From Alphaproteobacteria bacterium (GTDB taxonomy: Bacteria; Pseudomonadota; Alphaproteobacteria; Sphingomonadales; Kordiimonadaceae): DNA of 64,000 bases. A model generated the notes under the pieces. That model was not told the origin of the DNA and ran no database searches. It worked only from the letters and a program-made list of their open reading frames with translations. Where the stretch lies: contig JABXIS010000021.1 in the NCBI GenBank assembly GCA_013372975.1, positions 33,232-97,231 on the forward strand, read 5' to 3'. Of the stretch, positions 17,510-26,035 are shown piece by piece (the first letter of the stretch is position 1; each line of letters starts with the position of its first letter). A program made the translations under genes and the position numbers.

Positions 17510-18814
17510 TTACAGTGCGTTCAACCGCTCCCTGAGGCGCTTGGCGGCGGGCAGGATCAGGATGTTAGCAAAGGCATAAAGGATCAAAACGCCAGTGGTG
17601 GTGAGGCCAAGAGCGATGAGGCCTGCGGCGATGATGGTGCCGCCCGCCATGAAGCCGCTGTTGACGATGTTATTGGCGGCGATCATGCGGGACCGTTCGG
17701 CGCGCGGCGTATGGGCTTGCAAGACGGCATAGAGAGGTACAATCACCATGCCGGCCGTGATTGCCACGCCGATGAGGGCCACAACAATCAGAATATTTAC
17801 GGGAGAGGCAATAAACGCCGCCATAGGCAACAGAGGAGTGTTGGACATGTCCACTTCTGGCGCGGGTGGCAGCAATAGGCATAGGGCAAGGCTCACGCCG
17901 CCCAGGGCCCACAAGGCCGGGGTGGCAAGCTTGGCCGAAACCTGGCCTTTTAGAAGCTTGGCGCACAGAAGTGATCCCACACCGATGCCGACAGAAAAAC
18001 CGGCGATGATCAGCGTGACAACTGTCTCGTCGCCCTGTAGGCGGTTTTTCACAATATCCGGTATCTGCGTGATGTAGATGGATCCATATAGCCAAATCCA
18101 GCTGATGCCGATGATGGCCGGGCGGGCAATAGGGCTTTGCCACGCGCTCCTGAGCTGATGCCCGGTGGCTCGGAAAATATTCAGGTCCAGCTTCAGGTCT
18201 GGCGCTGCAGGGTCGGTTTTTGGGACCATAGAGCCCGAAAGTACCCCGGTTATGGCAACAAGGATCATTAAGGCCGAGATCATCAGCCCGCCGCTATCAC
18301 CTTGCAACACCACCACGCCACCGATCAGTATGCCGATCAGGATGGCGATGAAGGTGCCTGCTTCTACTAGCGCATTGGCGCCCAGAAGTTCGTCTGGTTT
18401 CATCAGGTCGGGCAGGATGCCGTATTTGATGGGCCCGAAGAAGGTGCTTTGAAGGCCAAGGCCTGACAGCACGGCCACCAATAGTGGCAGGCTGTTTGTA
18501 TGGAAAGCCACCAGCCCCAGTAGCATCAGGCCCACTTCCCAGATCTTGATCCAGAATATCTGGCGCGATTTTTCGAACTTGTCCGCCAATTGCCCGGCCA
18601 CTGCAGAAAACAGGAAATAGGGCAGGATAAAGAGCCCGATTGCCAGATTGTTGAGGATGGCGGGATGCATGCCCACTTCCGCTGCAAGGCGGAAGGTGAT
18701 CAGCATGATGAGTGCTTGCCGGAACAGATTATCGTTCAAGGCCCCCAGGAACTGGGTAACAAACAGCGGCAAAAAACGGCGCGTAGCAAAGAGGGTGAGT
18801 TGCGTGCGGCCCAC
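17510..18814 (-). CDS. MFS transporter, LplT-like
   Basis: 434 aa with about twelve hydrophobic segments. The start (FVTQFLGALNDNLFRQALIMLITF) is the signature of MFS proteins related to LplT, the lysophospholipid flippase that in many bacteria is fused or linked to an acyltransferase/acyl-ACP synthetase. No acyltransferase domain is attached here. Start is GTG at 18814, 8 nt after the stop of the CDF gene, with AGGA upstream, so the two genes form an operon. Substrate is not certain. Confidence 0.78.
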   Translation of the reverse strand: MGRTQLTLFATRRFLPLFVTQFLGALNDNLFRQALIMLITFRLAAEVGMHPAILNNLAIGLFILPYFLFSAVAGQLADKFEKSRQIFWIKIWEVGLMLLGLVAFHTNSLPLLVAVLSGLGLQSTFFGPIKYGILPDLMKPDELLGANALVEAGTFIAILIGILIGGVVVLQGDSGGLMISALMILVAITGVLSGSMVPKTDPAAPDLKLDLNIFRATGHQLRSAWQSPIARPAIIGISWIWLYGSIYITQIPDIVKNRLQGDETVVTLIIAGFSVGIGVGSLLCAKLLKGQVSAKLATPALWALGGVSLALCLLLPPAPEVDMSNTPLLPMAAFIASPVNILIVVALIGVAITAGMVIVPLYAVLQAHTPRAERSRMIAANNIVNSGFMAGGTIIAAGLIALGLTTTGVLILYAFANILILPAAKRLRERLNAL

Positions 18815-18822
18815 CGGTCGTC

Positions 18823-19452
18823 CTATTCCGCTGCGGCAGTATGGTGGTGTGCAAGCTCGTGATTGGCTTGCTTGATGATCTGGAAAGAACCCATGAGGAA
18901 GATGGTGGCCATGGCCGCCGCCACAATCACATCAGGCCACCCTGTGCCCGTGGCCCAAACGCCCGAGGCCGCGATCATCACCATCACATTGCCGATGGCG
19001 TCATTGCGGCTGCAGAGCCACACAGAGCGCACGTTGGCATCGCCATCCTTGAAACGCACCAGCAACAGCACGCTGGCGAGGTTGGCTGCAAGGGCTGCAG
19101 CACCCACCGAGCCCATGATCAGGGCCGCAGGCTGGTTCAGGTAGAAAACCGTGTAGAGCGTGGACCCGAGAACCCATAGTCCCATCACCGACAGGCTAAT
19201 TCCTTTGAGGAGCGCGGCGCGCGCGCGGATAATGCCGGATTTGCCAATTACATAGAGGGAAAGCGCATAGGTGCAGGTGTCACCCAGGAAATCGAGGGCA
19301 TCTGCCTTCAATGCCTGGCTTTGGCCTACGAAACCCATAGGCATTTCAACCAGGAACATGATGGCATTGATGAAGATTACAAGGATCAGGGCCCGCTTGT
19401 AGCGTGGGTCCATGCCTTCAAATTTCACTTCATGACAACAATGTGCGCCCAT
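18823..19452 (-). CDS. Short CDF-like cation transporter
   Basis: 209 aa with about six membrane helices, resembling the transmembrane part of cation diffusion facilitators. Helix 2 has ADALDFLGD (a D-x3-D metal site) and helix 5 has CSRNDAIGN, where a Cys takes the place of the usual His of H-x3-D. The cytoplasmic C-terminal dimerisation domain is missing; the chain ends in a His-rich tail (ELAHHHTAAAE). The N-terminus (GAHCCHEVKF) is also metal-ligand rich. Exporter of Zn, Co or a similar metal is a reasonable guess. It is cotranscribed with the MFS gene. Confidence 0.8.
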   Translation of the reverse strand: MGAHCCHEVKFEGMDPRYKRALILVIFINAIMFLVEMPMGFVGQSQALKADALDFLGDTCTYALSLYVIGKSGIIRARAALLKGISLSVMGLWVLGSTLYTVFYLNQPAALIMGSVGAAALAANLASVLLLVRFKDGDANVRSVWLCSRNDAIGNVMVMIAASGVWATGTGWPDVIVAAAMATIFLMGSFQIIKQANHELAHHHTAAAE

Positions 19453-19596
19453 ATTCCATCCTCTGCTTGCCCTCTATTTGGCCCCATAGGCCCTTGGTGT
19501 GCAAGGGAAATTTCTGGATGATATTCCATTACATATTTGCCAAACGGGTGCCTCTTTTGCCAAGATGGCCGGGCACTTGGGGAAAGCAGGAATTTC

Positions 19597-20646
19597 ATGA
19601 TGATACGGCTGATTGGTTTGTTGTGTGTTTGGGCCACCCTGGCGCCTGTGGTTGGGGCGCGTGAGCCAGCTGCAGACGTGCCTGTGATCGATAGCCTTGA
19701 AGTATCGGCGCTGCCTGCAGGCCGACATCATTTCTATTTTCGCGCCGGGTGGTTATCCACCGGCATGCCCATTCATGTGCCCGTTGTGGTGCTGAAGGGA
19801 GCAGAACCCGGCAAGCGCCTGCTGTTGACTGCCGCCGTGCACGGTGACGAGTTGAACGGCATCGGTGTGATCCACCGGCTTTTGGAGCAGTTGGATGCAG
19901 GCGCGCTTTCAGGCACGCTTGTGGCGGTGCCAGGGGTGAACCAGCTTGGTATGGCGGCGAACAATCGGCGCTTCCCGGTGTCTGCGGGCGGTGGCAGCTA
20001 TGTAGACCTGAACCGCAACTTCCCCGGAACGGATGAAGATACGGGCCCCACGGCAGAACGTTTCCTTGGCGGGCTGTGGCAAAATTTGATCAAGGACAAT
20101 GCCGATATGGCGGTGGATATCCACACGCAAACCCGCGGCACAGCATATCCCCTGTTTGTGTTTGCCGATTTTGGCAACGCATTGTCCCAGCAGGCGGCTT
20201 TCCTTCTGGGCCCTGACATGATCAAAAATGATCCGGGGCAGAAGGGTACTTTGGAAACCAGCCTGATGAAAGCGGGCATTCCTGCCGTTACGCTGGAAGT
20301 GGGGGCGCCCAAGGTATTTCAGGCCGACCTGATCGCCCGCGCGGTGTCAGGCATCAAGAACCTGATGCGGGCCCACAAAATGCTGGATGGCGAGGCGGTC
20401 ATGCCGCCTATGCGCCCGATTGTGGGTTCCAGCTACACCAATGTTTATACCGAAACCGGGGGTGTGGCGGTGTTGCATGTTGGGCTGAAAGACAGGGTGG
20501 AGAAGGGCCAGCATGTGGCCACGCTTTATGACCCCTTCGGGCAGGAGCTGAAGCGCTATACCGCCCCCCATGACGGCTGGGTGCTTGCGGTGGCGACTGA
20601 CCCGCTCAGGGAAGCAGGCACCATGCTTGTGCGCATCCTGCAGTAG
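19597..20646 (+). CDS. Succinylglutamate desuccinylase/aspartoacylase-family exported hydrolase
   Basis: About 349 aa. An N-terminal signal peptide (MIRLIGLLCVWATLAPVVGA) is followed by an M14-like AstE/ASPA zinc fold: VHGDELNG gives H82 and E85, DLNRNFPG at 138-145, and DIHTQT supplies H176. The catalytic Glu is in TLEVGAP. The C-terminal ~80 residues (GGVAVLHVGLKDRVEKG) form a biotinyl-like beta domain seen in this family. The start at 19597 is chosen because the signal peptide begins there. Export and lack of arginine-catabolism neighbours argue against a true AstE. Substrate unknown. Confidence 0.82.
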   Translation: MMIRLIGLLCVWATLAPVVGAREPAADVPVIDSLEVSALPAGRHHFYFRAGWLSTGMPIHVPVVVLKGAEPGKRLLLTAAVHGDELNGIGVIHRLLEQLDAGALSGTLVAVPGVNQLGMAANNRRFPVSAGGGSYVDLNRNFPGTDEDTGPTAERFLGGLWQNLIKDNADMAVDIHTQTRGTAYPLFVFADFGNALSQQAAFLLGPDMIKNDPGQKGTLETSLMKAGIPAVTLEVGAPKVFQADLIARAVSGIKNLMRAHKMLDGEAVMPPMRPIVGSSYTNVYTETGGVAVLHVGLKDRVEKGQHVATLYDPFGQELKRYTAPHDGWVLAVATDPLREAGTMLVRILQ

Positions 20647-20756
20647 GGTGTTCAGGCTAAACCGATCAAAGATATCCAAAATTTTTGTGAGCCATTTGCC
20701 GCGCAATCGCTTAGGAATGGCAGAGTAAATTTTTGAAGACTAAGGGCATCTGAACT

Positions 20757-21767
20757 ATGGCATCCGATCATCCAAATGTTCCCCACGGCAAACTGGGCGT
20801 TCTACTGCTGTCTCTTGGCACGCCGGACGCACCAACCTATGGGGCGGTGCGGCGGTATCTGGCGGAATTTCTGTCAGACCCACGGGTGATCGAAACCCCG
20901 CGTGCCATCTGGCTGCCGATCCTCTATGGCCCGATCCTGACGTTTCGGCCCGCCAAGGCGGCCAAGGCCTATGCCAAAATTTGGGACACCGAGCGCGACG
21001 AAAGCCCGCTCAGAACCTTTGCCCGCAGCCAGGCAGAAAAACTGCAGCAGGCAGTTGGCGACGCCGCGCATGTGGAATGGGCTTTCCGGTATGGCCAGCC
21101 TTCCACGAAAGACGGCCTGCAGGCCCTCAGGGATAAAGGGTGTGATCGCATCCTCTTGTTTGCGCTTTATCCGCAATATAGCGCTACCACCACAGCCACG
21201 GCTTATGAGAAAGCCTTTGATGCTATGCGCGATATGCGCTGGGCGCCGAGCGTGCGCACCGTGCCAGCCTATTTTGATACGCCGGACTATACTGCCGCGC
21301 TTGCGGGCAGTGTGGAAGATAGCCTGAACACATTGGATTGGGCGCCTGACAAAATCCTGGCCTCCTACCATTCCATTCCGAAAAGCTATTGGGATAAGGG
21401 GGACCCATACCCTTGCCACTGTTTCAAGACCAGCAGGCTCATGGCCGAAGCCTTGAAACTTGAAGACGGCAAGCTGGTAACCAGCTTCCAATCGCGCGTA
21501 GGCCCCACCGAATGGGTCGGGCCCTATACGGATAAAACGGTGGAGAAGCTGGCGAAAGAAGGCGTGAAGAAACTGGCTGTTCTGGCGCCCGCTTTCAGCG
21601 CCGATTGCCTTGAAACGCTGGAAGAGATCCAGATCGAACTGAAGGAAACATTCCTTGAGAACGGCGGTACGCACTTCCATTATATTCCGTGCCTGAACGA
21701 TGGCCCGCGCGGCATGCAGGTGATCGAGGCGGTAACACGGAACGAGCTTAAAGGTTGGCTGGAATAG
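20757..21767 (+). CDS. hemH: Ferrochelatase
   Basis: 336 aa. It inserts Fe2+ into protoporphyrin IX, the last step of heme synthesis. VLLLSLGTPDAP near the N-terminus, YPQYSATTT at 138-146, and the catalytic H205 in ASYHSIPKSY are diagnostic, together with the DPYPCHC segment and the C-terminal PAFSADCLETLEE. The Cys ligands of the 2Fe-2S type enzymes are not evident at the C-terminus. It is a single gene converging with the next membrane protein, 4 nt apart. Confidence 0.96.
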   Translation: MASDHPNVPHGKLGVLLLSLGTPDAPTYGAVRRYLAEFLSDPRVIETPRAIWLPILYGPILTFRPAKAAKAYAKIWDTERDESPLRTFARSQAEKLQQAVGDAAHVEWAFRYGQPSTKDGLQALRDKGCDRILLFALYPQYSATTTATAYEKAFDAMRDMRWAPSVRTVPAYFDTPDYTAALAGSVEDSLNTLDWAPDKILASYHSIPKSYWDKGDPYPCHCFKTSRLMAEALKLEDGKLVTSFQSRVGPTEWVGPYTDKTVEKLAKEGVKKLAVLAPAFSADCLETLEEIQIELKETFLENGGTHFHYIPCLNDGPRGMQVIEAVTRNELKGWLE

Positions 21768-21771
21768 GCCC

Positions 21772-22422
21772 TTATACGGCCATGCCTTCTGGCTTCTGCC
21801 TGAAGCGCCTGATACGCCCAAGGCCACACACCAATAGTATGATAGCGAGAAGCAGGCTCGCGAGCCCATAGGGCAGCGCGGGGATATGCAGGCCCTGCAC
21901 CAGGAAACGCTGGTTGGCTTCAATGCCTGCCCACTTATCGTTGCTTGCGGTGGCAAAGGCCGGGTTTGAAAACACTTCGGCGATATCGCGCCTGCTGCGG
22001 TAGCGCACAATAACCAGCCGCTGCCAACCGCCCGTGTTTGCATCCATCCAGCCACTGCCAAAAATGGGGTGGGAGGCCTGCTCAGCCAACAGTTTCACCA
22101 TCACGCTGCTGAAGCGGTCAAAAGCCTCGCGGCCAGACAGGGCGGAGGGCTCGCTCGCACCATATTGCGCCTGGTGATAATATTTATAGAGGTTCACGGT
22201 GTAGAAGGGCGCGCCATCGTCCGCCTCAAGGAACGCCTGGAAGGCGGCCTTATCCTCCGGTGTTTTGAAAATATGGGGGTGGCGGTCAATCGCTGCCATA
22301 TAGCGGCTGACCTCCGCGGTCGTAAGCGGGGCTGATGGGCCGCCATACCAGAAGATGCCAGCTGTGACGGTAAGAATGGATATACCGATGGCTATCCACC
22401 GGGCAGAAATATTTGATGGCAT
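21772..22422 (-). CDS. Membrane-anchored protein with dimeric alpha/beta-barrel-like domain
   Basis: About 216 aa. One membrane helix near the N-terminus (WIAIGISILTVTAGIFWYGG) and one at the C-terminus (GLASLLLAIILLVCGLG) flank a soluble domain of about 120 residues. That domain (FYTVNLYKYYHQAQYG, GREAFDRFSSVM, LVIVRYRSRRDIAEVF) resembles dimeric alpha/beta-barrel (DUF1330/ABM-like) folds. The start at 22422 follows GAGGAA; the frame extends far upstream over the operators and is not likely coding there. It diverges from the HxlR regulator and is the obvious regulated target. Function unknown. Confidence 0.72.
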   Translation of the reverse strand: MPSNISARWIAIGISILTVTAGIFWYGGPSAPLTTAEVSRYMAAIDRHPHIFKTPEDKAAFQAFLEADDGAPFYTVNLYKYYHQAQYGASEPSALSGREAFDRFSSVMVKLLAEQASHPIFGSGWMDANTGGWQRLVIVRYRSRRDIAEVFSNPAFATASNDKWAGIEANQRFLVQGLHIPALPYGLASLLLAIILLVCGLGRIRRFRQKPEGMAV

Positions 22423-22450
22423 CTTCGGTTCCTCGCTTATGTTTCTTGTT

Positions 22451-22513
22451 ACTTGTTTTTTGCAAGTGGATTGAATATCCCAATAACTTGCATTTTGCAA
22501 GTTGATTCGATAT
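22451..22513. promoter_or_regulatory. Duplicated palindromic operator of the HxlR regulator
   Basis: Two 28-bp direct repeats, 22451-22478 and 22486-22513, differ at four positions. Each opens with a palindrome: ACTTG-N7-CAAGT in the first and ACTTGC-N5-GCAAGT in the second, followed by a shared GATT-GATAT tail. Repeat spacing is 35 bp, a little over three helical turns. They fill the gap between divergent start codons 22422 and 22523, so binding could control both genes. This fits HxlR dimers, which typically bind such inverted repeats. Confidence 0.78.
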
Positions 22514-22522
22514 AGCGAAGGC

Positions 22523-22933
22523 ATGACCCATTCTTCTGAAAATTGCCGATCAAACTGCCCGATAAATTTTGTTCTGGAAACATTCGGCGACAAATGGACG
22601 CTGCTTATCGTGCGGGACCTGATGTTCAAGGGAAAACGCCACTATGGTGATTTTCTGGCGTCGGATGAGAAGATCGCGACCAACATTCTGGCTGACCGCT
22701 TGAAGCGGCTTGAGGCGCACGGCATTATTGGCAAGACACCAGACCCTGAGCACAAATCCAAGCAGCTATACAGCCTGACGGAAAAGGGCCGGGACTTGCT
22801 GCCCATTATGGTGGAGATTACCGCCTGGAGCGCCCGCCACGACAGCCACACCAACACACCGCCAGAATTTCTGGATGCGTTCGAGCATGACCGTGAGAGC
22901 CTTCTGAAGCGTTTCGCCGCCGCGCTTGAGTAA
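22523..22933 (+). CDS. HxlR-family transcriptional regulator
   Basis: 136 aa winged-helix protein. CPINFVLETFGDKWTLLIVRDL is the standard HxlR N-terminal signature, with the Cys that can act as a redox or electrophile sensor, followed by IATNILADRLKRLEAHGII and the wing KQLYSLTEKGRDLLP. ATG at 22523 is used; the open frame begins with TTG at 22502. It is divergent from the membrane protein at 21772-22422 and probably autoregulates through the twin operators. Inducer unknown. Confidence 0.9.
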   Translation: MTHSSENCRSNCPINFVLETFGDKWTLLIVRDLMFKGKRHYGDFLASDEKIATNILADRLKRLEAHGIIGKTPDPEHKSKQLYSLTEKGRDLLPIMVEITAWSARHDSHTNTPPEFLDAFEHDRESLLKRFAAALE

Positions 22934-22941
22934 ATAAAGGC

Positions 22942-23400
22942 TTACTGCGGCCCCATCATGCCGGAGACTTCTACGATCACTTGCACCTTGCCAGCGTGCT
23001 GGAACGTGAGGGTTACGGGGAATACATCGCCTTTTTCCAAAGGTTTTTCGAGGCCCATCAGCATGATGTGAAAACCACCGGGGGCGAAATCCACGGTTTC
23101 GCCCGGAGAAAGGGCGATGGCTTCCATATGATCCATCTTCATGATGCCGTCTTCCTCGTAAGAGCGGTGGATCATGGTTGTTCTGGCGATGGGGCTTTCT
23201 GCGTCCAGCAGTTCGTCTGTTTCGTGGCCGGTGTTTTTAACCGACATATAGGCAGCCGCAGAAACCGTGCGGCTGGTTTTCCGGGCCCAGGCTTTTTCGA
23301 TCATGATCGCGCCTGCATGCCTTTCGCTATCGTGGGCGTCAGCCTCTGGCGGGAAGGCCAGAAGGGCGAGGGTGGCGAGCAGCTTGGGCAGGATTTTCAT
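22942..23400 (-). CDS. Periplasmic copper chaperone PCu(A)C
   Basis: 152 aa. After a signal peptide (MKILPKLLATLALLAF), the mature protein carries a complete Cu(I) site H78-x10-M89-x21-H111-x-M113, the signature of PCu(A)C proteins that deliver copper to the Cu(A) centre of cytochrome oxidase. The start at 23400 follows GGAG. It converges with the HxlR gene and has no Sco gene next to it. The family call is firm; the recipient is inferred. Confidence 0.92.
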   Translation of the reverse strand: MKILPKLLATLALLAFPPEADAHDSERHAGAIMIEKAWARKTSRTVSAAAYMSVKNTGHETDELLDAESPIARTTMIHRSYEEDGIMKMDHMEAIALSPGETVDFAPGGFHIMLMGLEKPLEKGDVFPVTLTFQHAGKVQVIVEVSGMMGPQ

Positions 23401-23530
23401 ATTGATCGGTCTCCGAACTGTTTGGCAAAGCCATAGCGTGAGTGTTGCCACCAAACAAGGGACATCACGTCGCAGGCCCATAGATGGGGGCTGGGGTTGG
23501 GATTGTCCAGTATGGAATTTTGCTAGCGGA

Positions 23531-24496
23531 TCAGGCGGCGTCGGTGGCGCAGATCAGCTCGTGCTGGATCGCGGGCTCAAACGCCGAATGGCCAGCCACA
23601 GGCACCATTTTCAGCGTAGCCCACGGTATGGCTTGCGCCAGCTCCCACGCGCTGGTGGGCGGGCAGATGGCATCATAACGGCCCTGAACGATGGTCACCG
23701 GAATACCGCGCAGTTTGTGGGCATCTTCCAGTATCTGGGCGTCAGACCGAAGCCAGCATTTATTTTTGAAATAGTGGGCCTCAATGCGGGCGAAGGCCAG
23801 GGCGAACACGGGGTCCACCGAATGGGCGCGCTGTTCGTCATCGGGCACCAGTGTCACGGTGCTGCCTTCCCACAGGCTCCATTCTTTGGCGAACGCCAGG
23901 CGCTCGTCGTCAAACTGTGGGTCTGTCAGGCGTTTGTGATAGGCGGTGATCAGGTCGGATTGTTCTTCCTCTGGCACCATATCGGCGAAGCGTGCCCAGG
24001 CTTCAGGGAAGATAGACCGTGTGCCGTCCTGATAGAACCAATCCAGTTCGCGCTGACGCGAGAGGAAGATACCACGCAGGATCAGGCCCTTCACATGCTG
24101 GGGATGCGCTTGTGCATACAGTAGGGAAAGGGTGCTACCCCACGATCCACCAAACAGGAGCCACTGCTGAATGCCCAAGTGGGTTCTGATGGCTTCCATG
24201 TCGGCCACCAGATCCCAGCTTGTGTTATCGTCAAGTGAAGCGTGCGGCCTGCTGCGGCCACAGCCGCGCTGGTCAAACAGGATGATCCGATATTTGGCCG
24301 GGTTGAAGAAACGTCGCTGGATCGGGCTTGTGCCGCCACCGGGGCCGCCATGTACAAACACAATCGGTACACCCGCCGGGTTGCCCGACTGTTCCACATA
24401 AATCTCGTGCCCACCCGAAACCGGGAGCTTCTCGCTCTTGTAGGGTTCGATCGAAGGATAAAGGGAACGGAAGGTGGTGGTACTGTCAGCGCGCAC
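23531..24496 (-). CDS. pip: Proline iminopeptidase
   Basis: About 321 aa alpha/beta hydrolase that releases N-terminal proline. The oxyanion segment HGGPGGG and the nucleophile elbow FGGSWGSTL (Ser near 118) are those of S33 family Pip; DQRGCGRSRPH is also typical. The catalytic Asp and His lie in QGRYDAICP and VAGHSAF. GTG at 24496 is preferred to the TTG at 24502 because AAAGGA lies 8 nt before it. It is a stand-alone cytoplasmic enzyme. Confidence 0.92.
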   Translation of the reverse strand: MRADSTTTFRSLYPSIEPYKSEKLPVSGGHEIYVEQSGNPAGVPIVFVHGGPGGGTSPIQRRFFNPAKYRIILFDQRGCGRSRPHASLDDNTSWDLVADMEAIRTHLGIQQWLLFGGSWGSTLSLLYAQAHPQHVKGLILRGIFLSRQRELDWFYQDGTRSIFPEAWARFADMVPEEEQSDLITAYHKRLTDPQFDDERLAFAKEWSLWEGSTVTLVPDDEQRAHSVDPVFALAFARIEAHYFKNKCWLRSDAQILEDAHKLRGIPVTIVQGRYDAICPPTSAWELAQAIPWATLKMVPVAGHSAFEPAIQHELICATDAA

Positions 24497-24574
24497 GGGC
24501 AAGGTCCTTTGTTCTGCAGCCTTTTCCCAAGGATAGGGTCAAGAAGTTAAGAAAACAAGAAACCTGTTATCCCG

Positions 24575-25237
24575 CTATTGCCAGTTTACGATCTCGATCC
24601 CGTCCCGCTTTTCGGCATAAGCCCGCAGCTTGGGCGTGGGGTTTACCACGACGCCTTCGGTGGCCAGTTCCATGGTGGGGATGTCGCTATGGTCATCTGT
24701 ATAGAAACGGATGCCATCATATTTGAGGCCTTCGGCCTTGATCAGGTCTTCCACCATCTGGCGCTTGGCATCGCCATAACAGTTTTCACCCGGCACCTTG
24801 GCGCGGAAACGGCCAGCTTCTTCCGTGAGGCCGGTGCCCACTACATGGTCAAACCCCAAAAGTTTGGCGATAGGTTCCACATAAAAGGCGAAACTGGCTG
24901 TGGCCAGCACTGTGATGTCACCCGCTTCGCGGTGGGCATTGAGGGCGTTGATTGCCTCGCTAAAACAGTCTTTGGGAACAATGGTTTCGGCATAGGTGCC
25001 CGCGAAGGCGCGCATCTTGTCGGTTTTCACCCGGCCGACCAGCAGCGCGAACATGATCTCCTTCAACTGTTTGCGGCTGAAGATTTTTGCCTTGTAGGCC
25101 AGCATGCACAAGATAACCACGGGCGCGAACAACAGACGCCAAGGCGCATGGCTCAAGGTGTAGCGCAAAAGAAAAGGTGTATAGGTGCCGAATTTGACAA
25201 TGGTGCGATCCATGTCAAAGAGTGCGATTTTGGGCAT
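24575..25237 (-). CDS. HAD-IB family phosphatase
   Basis: 220 aa phosphoserine-phosphatase-like HAD of subclass IB. Motif I FDMDRT has D8 and D10; motif II is VLATAS, and motif III/IV is RFYTDDHSDIPTME. Several hydrophobic residues near 25-55 (FLLRYTLSHAPWRLLFAPVV) could hold it at the membrane. It is the last of three genes (25241-26035 and 26002-27192 before it), with 3 nt between stop and start, so it probably dephosphorylates an intermediate of that pathway. Substrate unknown. Confidence 0.85.
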   Translation of the reverse strand: MPKIALFDMDRTIVKFGTYTPFLLRYTLSHAPWRLLFAPVVILCMLAYKAKIFSRKQLKEIMFALLVGRVKTDKMRAFAGTYAETIVPKDCFSEAINALNAHREAGDITVLATASFAFYVEPIAKLLGFDHVVGTGLTEEAGRFRAKVPGENCYGDAKRQMVEDLIKAEGLKYDGIRFYTDDHSDIPTMELATEGVVVNPTPKLRAYAEKRDGIEIVNWQ

Positions 25238-25240
25238 GGC

Positions 25241-26035
25241 TCAGGTTTCCAGAAGGTCTTGGGCGAGTTTTACGTCAGTCGGTTTATCCACATCAATGGA
25301 CAAGTGCGCGTGTTGGAGCACGACTGGCCGAATGCGCGCCCCAAGCGCCTTCGAGGCACGGGCAAAGGCGCGATCAAGCGTAAGAAGGCGCAAGAGGAAG
25401 CCGATAAACAGGAAGGGGCCAAAACGCCAGGCTAGGCGTAACACCCGCTTGCGGTCATGCTCTACCTCAGCCCAGAAAGCCAGCACGTCCCGCGCGGCTG
25501 GGCTGGTGAGCATAAAGAGGTTGCAGGTGGTGAAGGCGCCACCGGCAAACTTCAGCCACGTGCGCTTTGCTGTGGGGTGTTCTGCCAGCACTGTCTGGTC
25601 TTCCACCAGCGCCAGCGAAATGTCGGCGTCTGTCGGCTGGTGATCCAGGAAGGTGCGAATGTCTTCACCGCGCAACAGCACGTGATCGCTTGTAGTGATC
25701 AGGGTGGGCGTGTCGCTTGGGTAGCTATCGAGGAAATTGATCAGGCTGCCGCAGATGGAGCCGCCGCTTTTGACAAAATGCACATCGTCGCGCGCCTTCA
25801 GTGCCACAAAGTCTTCAATATCTGAAAGCTGGCCGGGTTCCTGCGTCAGGATAAAGGTTTCCAATACCCGCCCGCTGTTGTCGATAGCGTCCATCACACG
25901 GTTGAGCATGGCACGCTCTCCGATACGGACAGCGGCCTTATACTCTACATTGAACATATCTGCGACCGGGTCCCCTTCCGGTCGCCGTCCCGCGAGGATT
26001 ACTACCCGTACTTTTTGAGCGGTTGCGGTTGGCAT
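25241..26035 (-). CDS. Nucleotidyltransferase-like protein (GT-A/MobA fold)
   Basis: 264 aa. The start VRVVILAGRRPEGDPVA has the layout of an NTP-transferase loop but not its usual GGxGTR pattern. TTSDHVLLRGEDI could be the metal-binding strand, and the rest (AVRIGERAMLNRVMDAI) is consistent with a MobA/IspD-like fold. A hydrophobic stretch, GPFLFIGFLLRLLTL, near residues 205-220 suggests membrane contact. It overlaps the upstream transferase by 34 nt. Making a CDP- or GDP-activated alcohol for that transferase is a logical but unproven role. Confidence 0.7.
   Translation of the reverse strand: MPTATAQKVRVVILAGRRPEGDPVADMFNVEYKAAVRIGERAMLNRVMDAIDNSGRVLETFILTQEPGQLSDIEDFVALKARDDVHFVKSGGSICGSLINFLDSYPSDTPTLITTSDHVLLRGEDIRTFLDHQPTDADISLALVEDQTVLAEHPTAKRTWLKFAGGAFTTCNLFMLTSPAARDVLAFWAEVEHDRKRVLRLAWRFGPFLFIGFLLRLLTLDRAFARASKALGARIRPVVLQHAHLSIDVDKPTDVKLAQDLLET

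Noticed and set aside
20874..22061. 395-aa minus-strand frame across hemH
   Set aside because: It runs opposite the clear ferrochelatase and into the next gene, with no recognisable domain.
22451..22513. Mini CRISPR array
   Set aside because: Only two repeats with a 7-bp gap, a palindromic head, and a promoter location; no cas genes. An operator fits much better.
23267..24124. 285-aa plus-strand frame across the copper chaperone and pip
   Set aside because: Both opposite-strand genes carry complete family motifs; this frame does not.
24578..25435. 285-aa plus-strand frame opposite the HAD-IB gene
   Set aside because: Shadow of the HAD and nucleotidyltransferase genes; no domain or start signal.
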